From Anaerolinea sp. (GTDB taxonomy: Bacteria > Chloroflexota > Anaerolineae > Anaerolineales > Anaerolineaceae), in NCBI GenBank assembly GCA_013824385.1, contig PNNU01000057.1, positions 1 through 11,974 of the forward strand: a stretch of DNA of 11,974 nt. Reading direction: 5' to 3'. A model generated the notes under the pieces. That model did not search any database. It was given only the letters and a program-made list of their open reading frames with translations, and was not told the origin of the DNA. Shown piece by piece: positions 1 through 8,490 of this stretch. The position numbers were made by a program, and so were the translations under genes. Every line of letters begins with the position of its first letter. Within the stretch, counting starts at the first letter, position 1.

Positions 1-3
1 TTT

Positions 4-23
4 TTTTTCTCGATTTTTCTCGA
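4..23. repeat. Two tandem copies of a 10-base T-rich unit
   Basis: TTTTTCTCGA occurs twice in direct succession (4-13 and 14-23). It lies inside the predicted leader of the transcript from the promoter at 61-89, where it would read as A-rich RNA. It may be only a low-complexity tract. No strong hairpin accompanies it. Confidence 0.5.
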
Positions 24-60
24 AAAACCCTTTTTTCTGACTTACAAAATTAATTACTTG

Positions 61-89
61 TTTATACAACTCTGCATACAATTTGTCAA
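61..89 (-). promoter_or_regulatory. Near-consensus sigma-70/sigma-A promoter facing the left edge
   Basis: On the minus strand a perfect -35 box TTGACA (84-89) is followed, after exactly 17 bases, by TATAAA (61-66), which matches the -10 consensus at five of six positions. Transcription would start near position 54 and run out of the window. No gene start is visible between there and base 1, so the driven gene, or a long leader or RNA gene, lies outside. The promoter sits about 45 bases past the stop codon of the last signalling gene and gives the next unit its own start site. A quasi-palindrome, AAGATAATCTT (108-118), lies about 18 bases upstream of the -35 box and could be a regulator site. 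The call rests on sequence match only. Confidence 0.7.
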
Positions 90-135
90 GCGGTCGCAGA
101 AAAATTTAAGATAATCTTCATAATTTCTTAATATT

Positions 136-1320
136 CTATGATGAAAAATCAGCTTTTCGTACTACTAATGGTTGATCAAGCCCGTAAATATTATTATAGT
201 TTGCGAGCCTTAACTTGATTATCTCGGTTACTACCGTACCGCTGCCAATTAGTAGCCGGCCTTTTTTATCAAATACATGGCCCATGATGACCATGCCGGG
301 TTTTACATCGTCAATGCTAACTTCAAACAAAGCTGTTTCTTTTTTCGAAGTGGAGGTATTTTCAATAGCGTTTTCTTGCGTAACCAACTCTCGGAAGGAT
401 TTCAATAAATCGAGGTCATATTCACTTGCCTGATTCACAAGTTTTTGAAGTGCCGATTTTACATTCTGATCCATAGCCAGAAAATGATCATAATCAATCA
501 CTATTTTTAATATGCGGCCAATTAGGGGGATACTGGTTCCAGATGGACCATTGTCTTTTTTAACTACAGGTTTAAAAGGAGTCGATTGGTATAGAATACC
601 TTCCGCGATTTTTTCAAGACGCGGGATATTGCGCAACAGGTGATGCCCGACTTTTCCCACAGAATCCATCATATGGCGTTGATTGTCATCCAGGTATTTA
701 CCCTTCATCCAGGTTTCCAACACCTCAGGCGGCACAGTCACGCAGCCAATACGGCATAGAGCCCCTGCCAATTCTAATTCCCAGGCATTTGTCAGACCCA
801 GAGTTTGCGCAAATCTGCGGGTTAACGCGCTGATGCGGTTGGATTGTAAAAAAGATTCGGGATTTATAGCCGATAACAGATCGGTTAAAATTTTTATGCT
901 GCCTTTTAAAGTGTTTTGCAGAAGATCACGTTCACTCGTTACAAGCTCGTATTGTCGAATGCCTGCTTTTACCGAGGCAATAAAATTGTCGGGTGCACAA
1001 GGTTTAAGTAAAAGACGGAAAATTTGACCAAGGTTTATCGCATTGGTGGCCATTTCAAGGTCAGCAACCCCTGACAAGATCATGCGGGTTGCATCCGGGC
1101 AAATTTCCTGGGCTTCCAATAGAAAGGATATACCATCCAGACCAGGCATGCGATAGTCGGATATGATCAGGGCAACATTGGGCGTTACTCGTAAGAGTTC
1201 AATCGCTTCGATACCGTCTTTAGCTGTGACAATATCATTGTATTGAAATGAGTTTAATTCGCGGGTTAATGCGGAAAGAACATTCGGTTCATCATCAACG
1301 AGAAAGATGACCTCTTTCAT
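136..1320 (-). CDS. Response regulator with degenerate HD-GYP-like output domain
   Basis: This 394-residue cytoplasmic protein has a complete receiver domain (about 1-120): acidic pair D9-D10, phospho-acceptor D55 in ISDYRMPG, S83 in the Thr/Ser position and K106 in LLKP. Residues about 135-310 follow the HD-GYP phosphodiesterase fold of RpfG-type regulators, but the hallmark residues are lost. The usual HD of HDIGK is C189-R190 in the stretch CRIGC, the first His is replaced near Q159, the later His-His-Glu is replaced around Y244-Q245, and no GYP motif remains although a PSGTSIP remnant is seen near 259-265. Cyclic-di-GMP hydrolysis is therefore unlikely; a binding or scaffold role is inferred. 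A small C-terminal beta domain with PGM (341-343) follows, as in other HD regulators. The ATG at 1320 is chosen because a strong ribosome site precedes it; a TTG six codons upstream would place that site inside the gene. It is the last gene of the operon, 27 bases after the HDOD gene. Confidence 0.93.
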   Translation of the reverse strand: MKEVIFLVDDEPNVLSALTRELNSFQYNDIVTAKDGIEAIELLRVTPNVALIISDYRMPGLDGISFLLEAQEICPDATRMILSGVADLEMATNAINLGQIFRLLLKPCAPDNFIASVKAGIRQYELVTSERDLLQNTLKGSIKILTDLLSAINPESFLQSNRISALTRRFAQTLGLTNAWELELAGALCRIGCVTVPPEVLETWMKGKYLDDNQRHMMDSVGKVGHHLLRNIPRLEKIAEGILYQSTPFKPVVKKDNGPSGTSIPLIGRILKIVIDYDHFLAMDQNVKSALQKLVNQASEYDLDLLKSFRELVTQENAIENTSTSKKETALFEVSIDDVKPGMVIMGHVFDKKGRLLIGSGTVVTEIIKLRLANYNNIYGLDQPLVVRKADFSS

Positions 1321-1327
1321 GGATTTC

Positions 1328-1334
1328 CCTCCTT
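1328..1334 (-). promoter_or_regulatory. Strong ribosome binding site that fixes the start of the last regulator
   Basis: AAGGAGG stands seven bases before the ATG at 1318-1320. It overlaps codons of the longer TTG reading, which argues for the ATG. It is the strongest Shine-Dalgarno sequence seen among the operon's gene starts. Confidence 0.8.
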
Positions 1335-1347
1335 GCAATTAATTCGT

Positions 1348-2562
1348 TCAATCAGGTTTTTCACCGGCAAAAATTCGCTTGGCCATATATCGCCAGTCTT
1401 CCAACATATGGGTTGCCTTGATTTGCTCCAAAAGCTGTATGTCCAATGGGGGAAGGGACAAAGTGGTTTTTGTGATTGGTCTCTCATCATAATATAAATG
1501 ATTCGCGATATAAACAGAAAAAACAGCGTCCATTTTAAACGCAGTTTGAGGGATTGGTTTATGGTGAAAAGCAACCGCTTTAATTACGGTGCTGGGTAAT
1601 CCCCATAGACTGAGCATGTAGGCGCCAATTTCAGCATGTGAGGTGCCGATATAATGGTATTCCATTTGAATTTCAGGAATCTTGGTATTCATGGAGAGCA
1701 AGCGGTAGAAGCCTGGAATATCTGTTTGGATCAGTTTGCCGACGTCATGCAAAATGCCGGCCATTTGAGCTTCATCCTGTTCAGCCCGGCTGAGGTTTGC
1801 AGAAACAGCAATCGCTCTGGAAAGGTTGCCAACGAAGATGCTATGCTGCCATAATTCATCGATGGAAAAAGCGCTTGAAGGCCTGGATTGATACTCTGAG
1901 AACACGCCCACACTCAAGACAAGGGATTTGATCGTGTTCAGTCCCAAAATGGACAAAGCCTGGTTCAAGTTGGAAACCTTGTAAGGAATGCTGAAGAATG
2001 CTGAATTGACCAATTGTAAAATTTTGGCTGTCATGGCAATATCCATGCTGATGATCTCGCCGACTTTTGCCAAAGTAGGTTGTTCCCGTTCAAATTCCTT
2101 GAGAAGCCTGACGTAAAGTGTAGGAACACTGGGCAGGCTTTTCAACCCGGTGATGATTTTTACTAGTTTTTTATCAGAAAGTGCATCTCTTAAATGGCAT
2201 GTATCTTCTACGGCACTAAAGATAGTTTGAATGTCACAAGGTTTTGCCATGAGTTGGTGTGCGAGACTTGCTGCTCTGTATGCAGAAGGTTCTTCTACGT
2301 TTCCAGACATGATCATACGAATTATTGACGGAAAATACTGAATCACTTGTTCGAGCAATTCGATCCCACTCATGCCGGGCATGCGTAAGTCAGTGATGAT
2401 TGCATCTATCGGTTGACGGCTAATAATGGTAAGTGCTTCTTGGCCTGTTGTGCAAAAATAAACATCCCAAGCATTGGCATAAGATTCCAATGCACGTTGA
2501 TATCCTTTTAAAACAAAAACATCATCATCTACGAATATTATTTGCCTTTTTTGATTAATCAC
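1348..2562 (-). CDS. Receiver-HDOD response regulator
   Basis: A 404-residue soluble response regulator. The receiver (about 5-125) has the acidic cluster D12-D14, phospho-acceptor D58 in ITDLRMPG, S86 and K107 in AKPC. An HDOD domain (about 133-335) follows, recognisable from SLPSVPTL (142-149), the helix with ILQLVNSAFF (181-190) and the ILGLNTIKSL stretch (205-214). Unlike its downstream neighbour it keeps HD-type residues: H240, H272-D273 in LHDVGK, H309 and H333-H334. HDOD proteins usually act by binding partners in signalling and development; enzymatic activity is mostly unproven, so the output is inferred to be protein interaction. The start is GTG with AGAGGA five bases upstream, and the gene overlaps the end of the preceding kinase gene by 8 bases, which suggests translational coupling. 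That kinase is the likely phosphodonor. No DNA-binding domain is present. Confidence 0.95.
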   Translation of the reverse strand: MINQKRQIIFVDDDVFVLKGYQRALESYANAWDVYFCTTGQEALTIISRQPIDAIITDLRMPGMSGIELLEQVIQYFPSIIRMIMSGNVEEPSAYRAASLAHQLMAKPCDIQTIFSAVEDTCHLRDALSDKKLVKIITGLKSLPSVPTLYVRLLKEFEREQPTLAKVGEIISMDIAMTAKILQLVNSAFFSIPYKVSNLNQALSILGLNTIKSLVLSVGVFSEYQSRPSSAFSIDELWQHSIFVGNLSRAIAVSANLSRAEQDEAQMAGILHDVGKLIQTDIPGFYRLLSMNTKIPEIQMEYHYIGTSHAEIGAYMLSLWGLPSTVIKAVAFHHKPIPQTAFKMDAVFSVYIANHLYYDERPITKTTLSLPPLDIQLLEQIKATHMLEDWRYMAKRIFAGEKPD

Positions 2563-4201
2563 GGGTTTCCTCTATCTCTGTTTGGGCGATGGGTAACTCT
2601 ATAGTAAATGTTGTACCAATATTTTCTTTTGTGAAGACATGAATAGTTCCGTGATGATGATTAACAATTATATTATAAGCTAGAGATAAGCCCTGTCCTG
2701 TACCTTTGCCAACATCCTTGGTTGTAAAAAAGGGATCAAAAATACGGTCCACAATTTTGTCAGAAATACCGCAACCGGTATCCATGACGGCAATCACTAC
2801 TTTATCGCGATCCCGAGTGGTTTTAATAGTTATCTTGCCTTTTTCTTTATCGGTTTCTTTTTGTTTTTCTTGAATGGCATGAGCTGCATTGACAATCATG
2901 TTCAATAAAACCTGATTGAGTTCATCAATTCTACACAACACTAAAGGCAAATTTGGATCAAGATCAGTCTCCAGGTCGGCAAAGTATTTCCACTCATTTC
3001 GAGAGATGGTTACTGTAGTTTGAACACTTTTATTGATGTCTGAATAAGCTTTGATTTTTTGCGATGGATGCGAAAACTCACGTATTGCCATAACAATTTT
3101 TCGCACTCTTTCAAGCCCTTCAAAAGACTCAAGAATTGCATTTGGAATTTCTTTATTTAAGTGATCAATGCGCTGACTGTTTCTGAAGTTCAAGACCTCT
3201 TTTGCTTCAAGGTTCGTAGAAGAAAAGGTATTCAAATAATTGGTAAGTTTTTGATCGGATTCGATATAAGTGTCTAGAGCATGTTGTATATAGTTTAAGT
3301 TGTCGCCTAAATATTGGATGGGTGTATTGATTTCATGTGCAATTCCAGCTGCCAATTGACCGATGGATTCCATTTTTAATGACAACATTGATTGAGCAGC
3401 GATTTGCTCTTTTATAGTTACGTCATCAAAAACCAATACATAACCGGCATTTTTTTGCTGATCTATGCGGATGGGAGTAATCTTCCCGGAAATGAGAATT
3501 TTTTTCTCAGTTTTTGTCATTAATACCGGGCGGCGGGGAGGGGTATTGACGTCGATAGCTTTGTCAATTTCCAAGAGATGGTTTATTGGATCATCAAGTA
3601 TCTTGGCGGTTTTTTCATCCAGGATTCGTAGAATCTCGTGAGCGGGTTTTCCAACTGCTTCGAGCGCGGAATACTCGGTGATTTGTTGGGCGGCATTGTT
3701 GAATAATACAATTTCTCCAGATGGGTTTATGGTTACGATTGCCTCGCCAATACTTGCCAGTGAAATGGATAAAATTTCTCTTTCTCTTGCCAATTGTTCT
3801 TCGACTTGTCTTTTTTCTAAACGAGCTTGTTGATATTTCTGAGCTTCCTGAACGATCATCAGGATGCTTGAAACCTGGTCTTGATTAATAATATTGGAAA
3901 CACCTGCTCGTATGCATTCTATGGCATCGAATTCAGAGATCGTTTCTGTCAGGATAAAGAAGACAATATCAGGAAAAGTCTTTTTGGATTGAGTAATTGC
4001 TGCAATACCATCAAAGTTCTTGTACCGATAATCACTAATAACCAGATGCGGCTTAAATTCTTTGATCTTTTTTTTGAAGGAGTTTATTGAGTCGGCAAAA
4101 ACGGATTTAAATAGAAAACCCTCGCTATCCAAATCGTGAGCAATTATGGATTCTTCGTTTTCAAATTCAAGTATGTGCAAAATGCGATATGGATGACTCA
4201 T
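2555..4201 (-). CDS. Soluble histidine kinase with N-terminal receiver-like domain and PAS domain
   Basis: A 548-residue cytoplasmic kinase without membrane segments. Residues about 5-120 form a receiver-like domain. Asp57 is kept in VISDYRY, but the acidic pair is altered (LEFENE, 11-16) and the conserved Lys after the last strand is missing (NIINQDQ, 103-109), so phosphorylation there may be weak or lost. A linker coiled coil (about 120-142) leads to a PAS domain (about 143-262). The dimerisation/phospho-acceptor helix carries H289 in GIAHEINTP, of the type found in NtrB/DctB-like kinases. The ATP-binding domain is intact: N434 and N438 in the N box, DTGCGI (474-479), FDPFFTTK (488-495) and GKGTGQGL (498-505). 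It probably phosphorylates the two downstream regulators. No Shine-Dalgarno is obvious before the ATG; the stop codon of the preceding gene is only three bases away, so translation is probably coupled. The PAS ligand is unknown. Confidence 0.95.
   Translation of the reverse strand: MSHPYRILHILEFENEESIIAHDLDSEGFLFKSVFADSINSFKKKIKEFKPHLVISDYRYKNFDGIAAITQSKKTFPDIVFFILTETISEFDAIECIRAGVSNIINQDQVSSILMIVQEAQKYQQARLEKRQVEEQLAREREILSISLASIGEAIVTINPSGEIVLFNNAAQQITEYSALEAVGKPAHEILRILDEKTAKILDDPINHLLEIDKAIDVNTPPRRPVLMTKTEKKILISGKITPIRIDQQKNAGYVLVFDDVTIKEQIAAQSMLSLKMESIGQLAAGIAHEINTPIQYLGDNLNYIQHALDTYIESDQKLTNYLNTFSSTNLEAKEVLNFRNSQRIDHLNKEIPNAILESFEGLERVRKIVMAIREFSHPSQKIKAYSDINKSVQTTVTISRNEWKYFADLETDLDPNLPLVLCRIDELNQVLLNMIVNAAHAIQEKQKETDKEKGKITIKTTRDRDKVVIAVMDTGCGISDKIVDRIFDPFFTTKDVGKGTGQGLSLAYNIIVNHHHGTIHVFTKENIGTTFTIELPIAQTEIEETRD
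2568..2573 (-). promoter_or_regulatory. Ribosome binding site for the GTG start of the HDOD regulator
   Basis: AGAGGA ends five bases before the GTG at 2560-2562 and lies inside the final codons of the upstream kinase gene. It supports the non-ATG start. Confidence 0.65.
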
Positions 4202-4204
4202 GGT

Positions 4205-4633
4205 TTACGGTGCTCTATTCATCAACAACCAATACATACCCAATGTTTTCATGGTGCTGAGAAAACTGTCAAATTCAACTGGTTTTGAAATGTAACTATT
4301 AACGCCAAGTTGATAACAGGTTTTGATATCTTTCTCCTCAGTCGATGAGGTAAGGATAACCACCGGAATTGATCGCGTGGATTCATGACTTTTTAATGAT
4401 TTAAGTACTTCCAATCCATTGATTCCGGGAAGCTGTAAATCCAAAAGGATCAAGCGCGGGAATTCATTCTTTTTGGAATTTGCAGAAAAGAAATAATCCA
4501 TTGCTGCTTTACCATCAGCCAACCGAACAACCTTGTTACCCATATTGTACTCACGCATTGCACGCAAAGTCAATTCGGCATCTTGATCATTGTCCTCGAT
4601 TAGTAATATTTCTAGTGGTAGATCGTTATTCAT
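4205..4633 (-). CDS. Single-domain response regulator, Rcp1-like
   Basis: A 142-residue stand-alone receiver without an output domain. Key residues are all present: E13-D14, phospho-acceptor D65 in LLDLQLPG, T95 in ILTSS and K117 in ISKPV. The longer loop after helix 1 (ADGKAAMDYFF region) and the short LPG turn match the Rcp1 family, which in cyanobacteria is the partner of phytochrome kinases. The gene immediately upstream encodes a kinase with a phytochrome-type core and overlaps this gene by 8 bases, so it is the likely phosphodonor. The ribosome site AAGGA lies five bases before the ATG, within the end of the kinase gene. The role is probably to shuttle phosphate to the next kinase or to bind a target directly. 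Family assignment is firm; the partner is inferred from position. Confidence 0.95.
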   Translation of the reverse strand: MNNDLPLEILLIEDNDQDAELTLRAMREYNMGNKVVRLADGKAAMDYFFSANSKKNEFPRLILLDLQLPGINGLEVLKSLKSHESTRSIPVVILTSSTEEKDIKTCYQLGVNSYISKPVEFDSFLSTMKTLGMYWLLMNRAP

Positions 4634-7600
4634 ATATTTCCTTCATCCTGGGTAAAGTAAAGGAAAACTCAGATCCCATATCTATTTCTCCATTTCCCCA
4701 AACTTCACCGTTGTGGCGCGACACAATTCTGTGAACAATCGCAAGTCCCACGCCGGTTCCTTCAAAATCACTTGCTTTATGGAGCCGTTGAAATAAACCA
4801 AAAAGCTTGTCCCTGAAGTCGGGATTAAACCCAACTCCATTATCTTTTATAGTATAGATACATTTGTCAGAATCAGAAAAACCATATATTTCGATTTTGG
4901 GATGGTCCTTTGGAGTACTATATTTAATGGCATTGGAAATCAGGTTCATCCAAACATGCCTGATCAAAGTCGGATCACCGTAGCCCTCAGGAAGATCATC
5001 CATAATAAATTTGAATTTTTCAAGAATTTCTGGTGTTGCAAGTTCATCGTAAATTGAAGAAACCATCGAATTCATATCCAGGGATTCCAATTTCAATTCG
5101 CTTCTGCCCACCCTTGAGAGCGAAAGTAAGTCAGTAATCAGCCTGTCCAGGTTTTTGGTGCTACTGCGTACGATGTTCAATAACCTTAACCCTTCAGTAT
5201 CCAAAACCTTTGCATAATCCTGTTCAAGAATACGTGAGTATCCATCAATTGCTCGAAGAGGAGCCCTCAAGTCATGTGAAATAGAATATGCAAATGATTC
5301 CAATTCTTCGTTGGAAGCTTTCAATTGGGCGGTACGTTGATTTACCCGTTCTTCAAGAGTTTTGTTTAATCGATTGATCTCTTCTTGAGCCAATTTCTGA
5401 TCTTCAACAATGGTCAGAAGTACTTTACGAGATTGTTCAGCTTGATCCAACAACTTTTGTAACTCAGCTTGAGATGCAAGCAAGCGCTCTTCTTGCTTAA
5501 TTCGCGCTGTGATATCCAAAAACACGCTATCAGTTTTTATTGGCTCATTATTCTCATCTTTTACTATGTGTGAACTTAACAAAATGCATATTTTTTCATC
5601 AGTGATTTTCTTGGCTGCAATTTGATAGGATGAAACATAACCTTTCGCTATCAATTCAACCATATATTTTTGACGGTCTTCCAGATTTTCCCAGAAATCA
5701 GGAACCGATAAACCTTTGGAGTCTTGGCGCTCAGGAAACCCAAGAATGCGATTGAAAGCCTCATTGTGGTCTAATAAAACGCCATCCATTGTGGCGCTAA
5801 AAAATCCTTCATCAAGATTTGCGATAGTTTCTCTGAATTTTTTCTCACTTTCTCTGAGAGCCATTTCAGCCATTTTTTGTTCGGTAATATCTTTAACTAC
5901 TGCTATATGATGATATTCTTCGGGTTTTTCTCCAGGCTCCCATAAAGCTGATGCGTTTAGTTCTCCCCAAACTGTCTTACCATCCTTACGGATATATTTT
6001 TTTTCAATAGAATATTCCTTGATTTTTCCTGCAATGAGCTTTCGGTTATTTTGAAGGTTCGTATCGATAAATTCTGAATCAATCACGTTTTGATATTTCT
6101 TTTGAAGCATTTCTCTTTTGGTATACCCAAGAAAATCACAATACTTTTGATTAATATCCAGAAAATGCCCTGTTTTTGTATTGATGATGGCAACCCCGAC
6201 TGCAGCATGTTCAAAAAGAGTTCTGAATCTATGTTCACTTAATTGAAGAGCTTCATTCTTAATGGTACGCTCTGTGATATCCATCACAGATCCAACGATT
6301 GAAATTAAATTGTCTTTTTCATCAAACTGGCCTAAAAAAGTGGATGAATAATATCCAATTGAATTGTCAGGTCGTAGGAATTTCTGCTCATACATGCCCG
6401 GTTGATGATTCTTAATAGTGCGGTCAATCAATTCTTTATTGCGGTTTTGATCATCAGACCAGGGTGATAACGCAAGAATGGAGTCAATCTGTGGTTTAAA
6501 CTTGGCGGGGTCCAACTGAAAAATCTTGTATATTTCTTCAGACCATTCTACTTCACCAGTTACGACATCCCAATACCAAAAACCGAGATGGGCGATTTCT
6601 TGGGCTTCTTTAAGTTTGCGATCCCTTTCAAGAATTTCAGATTGGATCTTGTTATTTGTGATCAATGATCGGATTCTTTGTTGACGCCAGATGAGGTTCA
6701 GCGCAACACCAGAAGCCAAGATTAAGCTTGAATACAAAATCCAGGAAAATCTTTCTCGTTCCAAAAGTGGAGCCGCAACTTCATCCTGATCTATCCTTGA
6801 AACTAGAAACCATGGCGTTTCGGGCACTGGCCGAACATCAGCGATTACTTGCTTGCCGCGATAATTGATACCTTCGACGATCCCGACTGACCCGGTAACT
6901 GCCCTAACAGATGGACGATTATCCTCGGTGAGATCAATATATTTGTTCAGGATTGCATTTGGTTCGAAACGGAGATCTGATAAATAGACTACTTTGTTGT
7001 TTTCCATCCGAACAAGGGTAGTCTCGGCACTTTCACTGGGCACAGGCCAACGCAGGATTAATGGGTATAAGTAAACCTGTGGATCAATACGAAGCACCAT
7101 TACACCCAATGGAATATTGTTCCGCGTGGAATAAATTGGAATTTCCAATGCCAGATAAACGGGAGAGTTTTCTGAATCACGATGAAAATCTTTGAATAAA
7201 ATAGTCCCTTGTGAAAGTATAAGTGGAATTTCGTCTAATAAATGTGGGGGAAGAGTAATATTTTCTTCGTTGGCCGTAATAATATAGGTTATGGATGAAT
7301 TAACAAAAAACACCTGAGAATATTCCTCATGGGCAGCATAAGCATTCAGCCAAAGTCTAACCATTTCTTTGTTGTGGATATCAGATGGGTTTTCTTCGTA
7401 GTTTTCGATCAATGAACTGAAAGAGGCATTAGTATAAAAAGCCTGAGCATCATTCAGTCGTTCGTTACGCCATTTTTGAATGTCAGCAACTTTTAGGAGT
7501 GAAATACTGGTTATTTGTGCTTCCACTTGAGAACGATAATGATTCTGAAAATTTTTATAGGTTAGATATCCAAGTGATGCAATGCTGGCGGCTAATACCA

Positions 7601-8393
7601 CAAATATCAATATCAATAAATTCAGAGATTCCCTTTCTTGATTACTAACCATATCAGTCGTAGATTTTTTTGAGCCTTGTGATTTCGGCATTAAAAAATT
7701 TGCTTTAAAAATAGCTATGACTTGAAGGAGCTCACCAATGCCAATACCCGGGATTATGGGGTTAAGAATTTTTTGTCCAATCGGGAAAACCGAAGGGTAA
7801 AAACCCGCAGCAAGATATGTTAACGACCCCGTAAATAATAGAATGGAAACGAGTCGTGTAACTTTTCGTTCTTTACAAAAATCAACAGCAATAGTGATTA
7901 AACTGATAATAACAAGGAGAAAAGAGTAATTAGTATGGACATAGAACCAAAAACCAGGGATTCTGGTACTGGTATCAACCAACCAAAATGAGTCCGTTTG
8001 AAAGAAACTAACGTTTTGCTGAAGCCAGAAATGTGATAATGCCGGAACTCTCGGAATTATGATGGTACCAAGTGGGATTAGACAAAGCGCAATAATTTTC
8101 CACTTTGAAAGCCAGTTTTGCCGTTGATAATAAATTACTACAAATAATAACCATAATACCGGGGTTACTGCAAGGAAAATACCTCTCAAGTTGAACCAGA
8201 AGAGTGCACTCTGTGTTGATTTGCTGACCATGGAAAAAAGTTCGGCGAAGGCAAGTAATGCTTCAGATAAAGCAAAAACAGCAAAAATACGAATGCCGGG
8301 AATGTCTTTTCGCTGCCTGAACGCAAAAGTGGCTAAAGCCAATGCTAATGTACATGTACCAACAATTATTGAGAAAAAAACCTGAATTTGCAT
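4626..8393 (-). CDS. Multi-sensor membrane histidine kinase (7TM + Cache-like + 3 PAS)
   Basis: A 1255-residue sensor kinase. About seven hydrophobic helices fill residues 4-233, resembling the seven-TM sensor region of HisKA_7TM kinases. Another helix (257-278) and one at 549-569 enclose an extracytoplasmic domain (about 280-548) of double-Cache type, with WRNERLNDA (308-316) in its first helix. Three PAS domains follow (about 593-708, 717-838, 847-963), two of them with the closing DIT(E/A)(R/Q)-like sequence. A long coiled coil (about 965-1030) leads to the kinase core. The phospho-acceptor is H1040 in SISHDLRAPLRAI, typical of phytochrome-class kinases, but no GAF or PHY domain is present. 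The ATP site is complete: N1150/N1154, DNGVGF (1184-1189), GTGVGL (1212-1217). It is first in the operon, with only a weak TGAG ribosome site seven bases before the ATG. Ligands are unknown. It should signal to the overlapping Rcp1-like regulator. Confidence 0.95.
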   Translation of the reverse strand: MQIQVFFSIIVGTCTLALALATFAFRQRKDIPGIRIFAVFALSEALLAFAELFSMVSKSTQSALFWFNLRGIFLAVTPVLWLLFVVIYYQRQNWLSKWKIIALCLIPLGTIIIPRVPALSHFWLQQNVSFFQTDSFWLVDTSTRIPGFWFYVHTNYSFLLVIISLITIAVDFCKERKVTRLVSILLFTGSLTYLAAGFYPSVFPIGQKILNPIIPGIGIGELLQVIAIFKANFLMPKSQGSKKSTTDMVSNQERESLNLLILIFVVLAASIASLGYLTYKNFQNHYRSQVEAQITSISLLKVADIQKWRNERLNDAQAFYTNASFSSLIENYEENPSDIHNKEMVRLWLNAYAAHEEYSQVFFVNSSITYIITANEENITLPPHLLDEIPLILSQGTILFKDFHRDSENSPVYLALEIPIYSTRNNIPLGVMVLRIDPQVYLYPLILRWPVPSESAETTLVRMENNKVVYLSDLRFEPNAILNKYIDLTEDNRPSVRAVTGSVGIVEGINYRGKQVIADVRPVPETPWFLVSRIDQDEVAAPLLERERFSWILYSSLILASGVALNLIWRQQRIRSLITNNKIQSEILERDRKLKEAQEIAHLGFWYWDVVTGEVEWSEEIYKIFQLDPAKFKPQIDSILALSPWSDDQNRNKELIDRTIKNHQPGMYEQKFLRPDNSIGYYSSTFLGQFDEKDNLISIVGSVMDITERTIKNEALQLSEHRFRTLFEHAAVGVAIINTKTGHFLDINQKYCDFLGYTKREMLQKKYQNVIDSEFIDTNLQNNRKLIAGKIKEYSIEKKYIRKDGKTVWGELNASALWEPGEKPEEYHHIAVVKDITEQKMAEMALRESEKKFRETIANLDEGFFSATMDGVLLDHNEAFNRILGFPERQDSKGLSVPDFWENLEDRQKYMVELIAKGYVSSYQIAAKKITDEKICILLSSHIVKDENNEPIKTDSVFLDITARIKQEERLLASQAELQKLLDQAEQSRKVLLTIVEDQKLAQEEINRLNKTLEERVNQRTAQLKASNEELESFAYSISHDLRAPLRAIDGYSRILEQDYAKVLDTEGLRLLNIVRSSTKNLDRLITDLLSLSRVGRSELKLESLDMNSMVSSIYDELATPEILEKFKFIMDDLPEGYGDPTLIRHVWMNLISNAIKYSTPKDHPKIEIYGFSDSDKCIYTIKDNGVGFNPDFRDKLFGLFQRLHKASDFEGTGVGLAIVHRIVSRHNGEVWGNGEIDMGSEFSFTLPRMKEIYE

Positions 8394-8490
8394 TATTTAT
8401 CTCAACTCAATTATTAATAATCAGAATATTGACCATTGAATATTTTGATCTTTTCCCTAATTCAACCAATATTTTTATTATTTTACTTTT

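Noticed and set aside
1..135. Intrinsic terminator after the signalling operon
   Set aside because: Only short A+T stems (AAGA-TTA-TCTT near 108-118 and GAAAAA/TTTTTC near 22-37) are present; neither has a G+C stem followed by a T tract.
1321..1338. Six-codon longer start (TTG at 1338) for the last regulator
   Set aside because: The AAGGAGG site would then be inside the coding sequence; the ATG at 1320 has ideal spacing to it.
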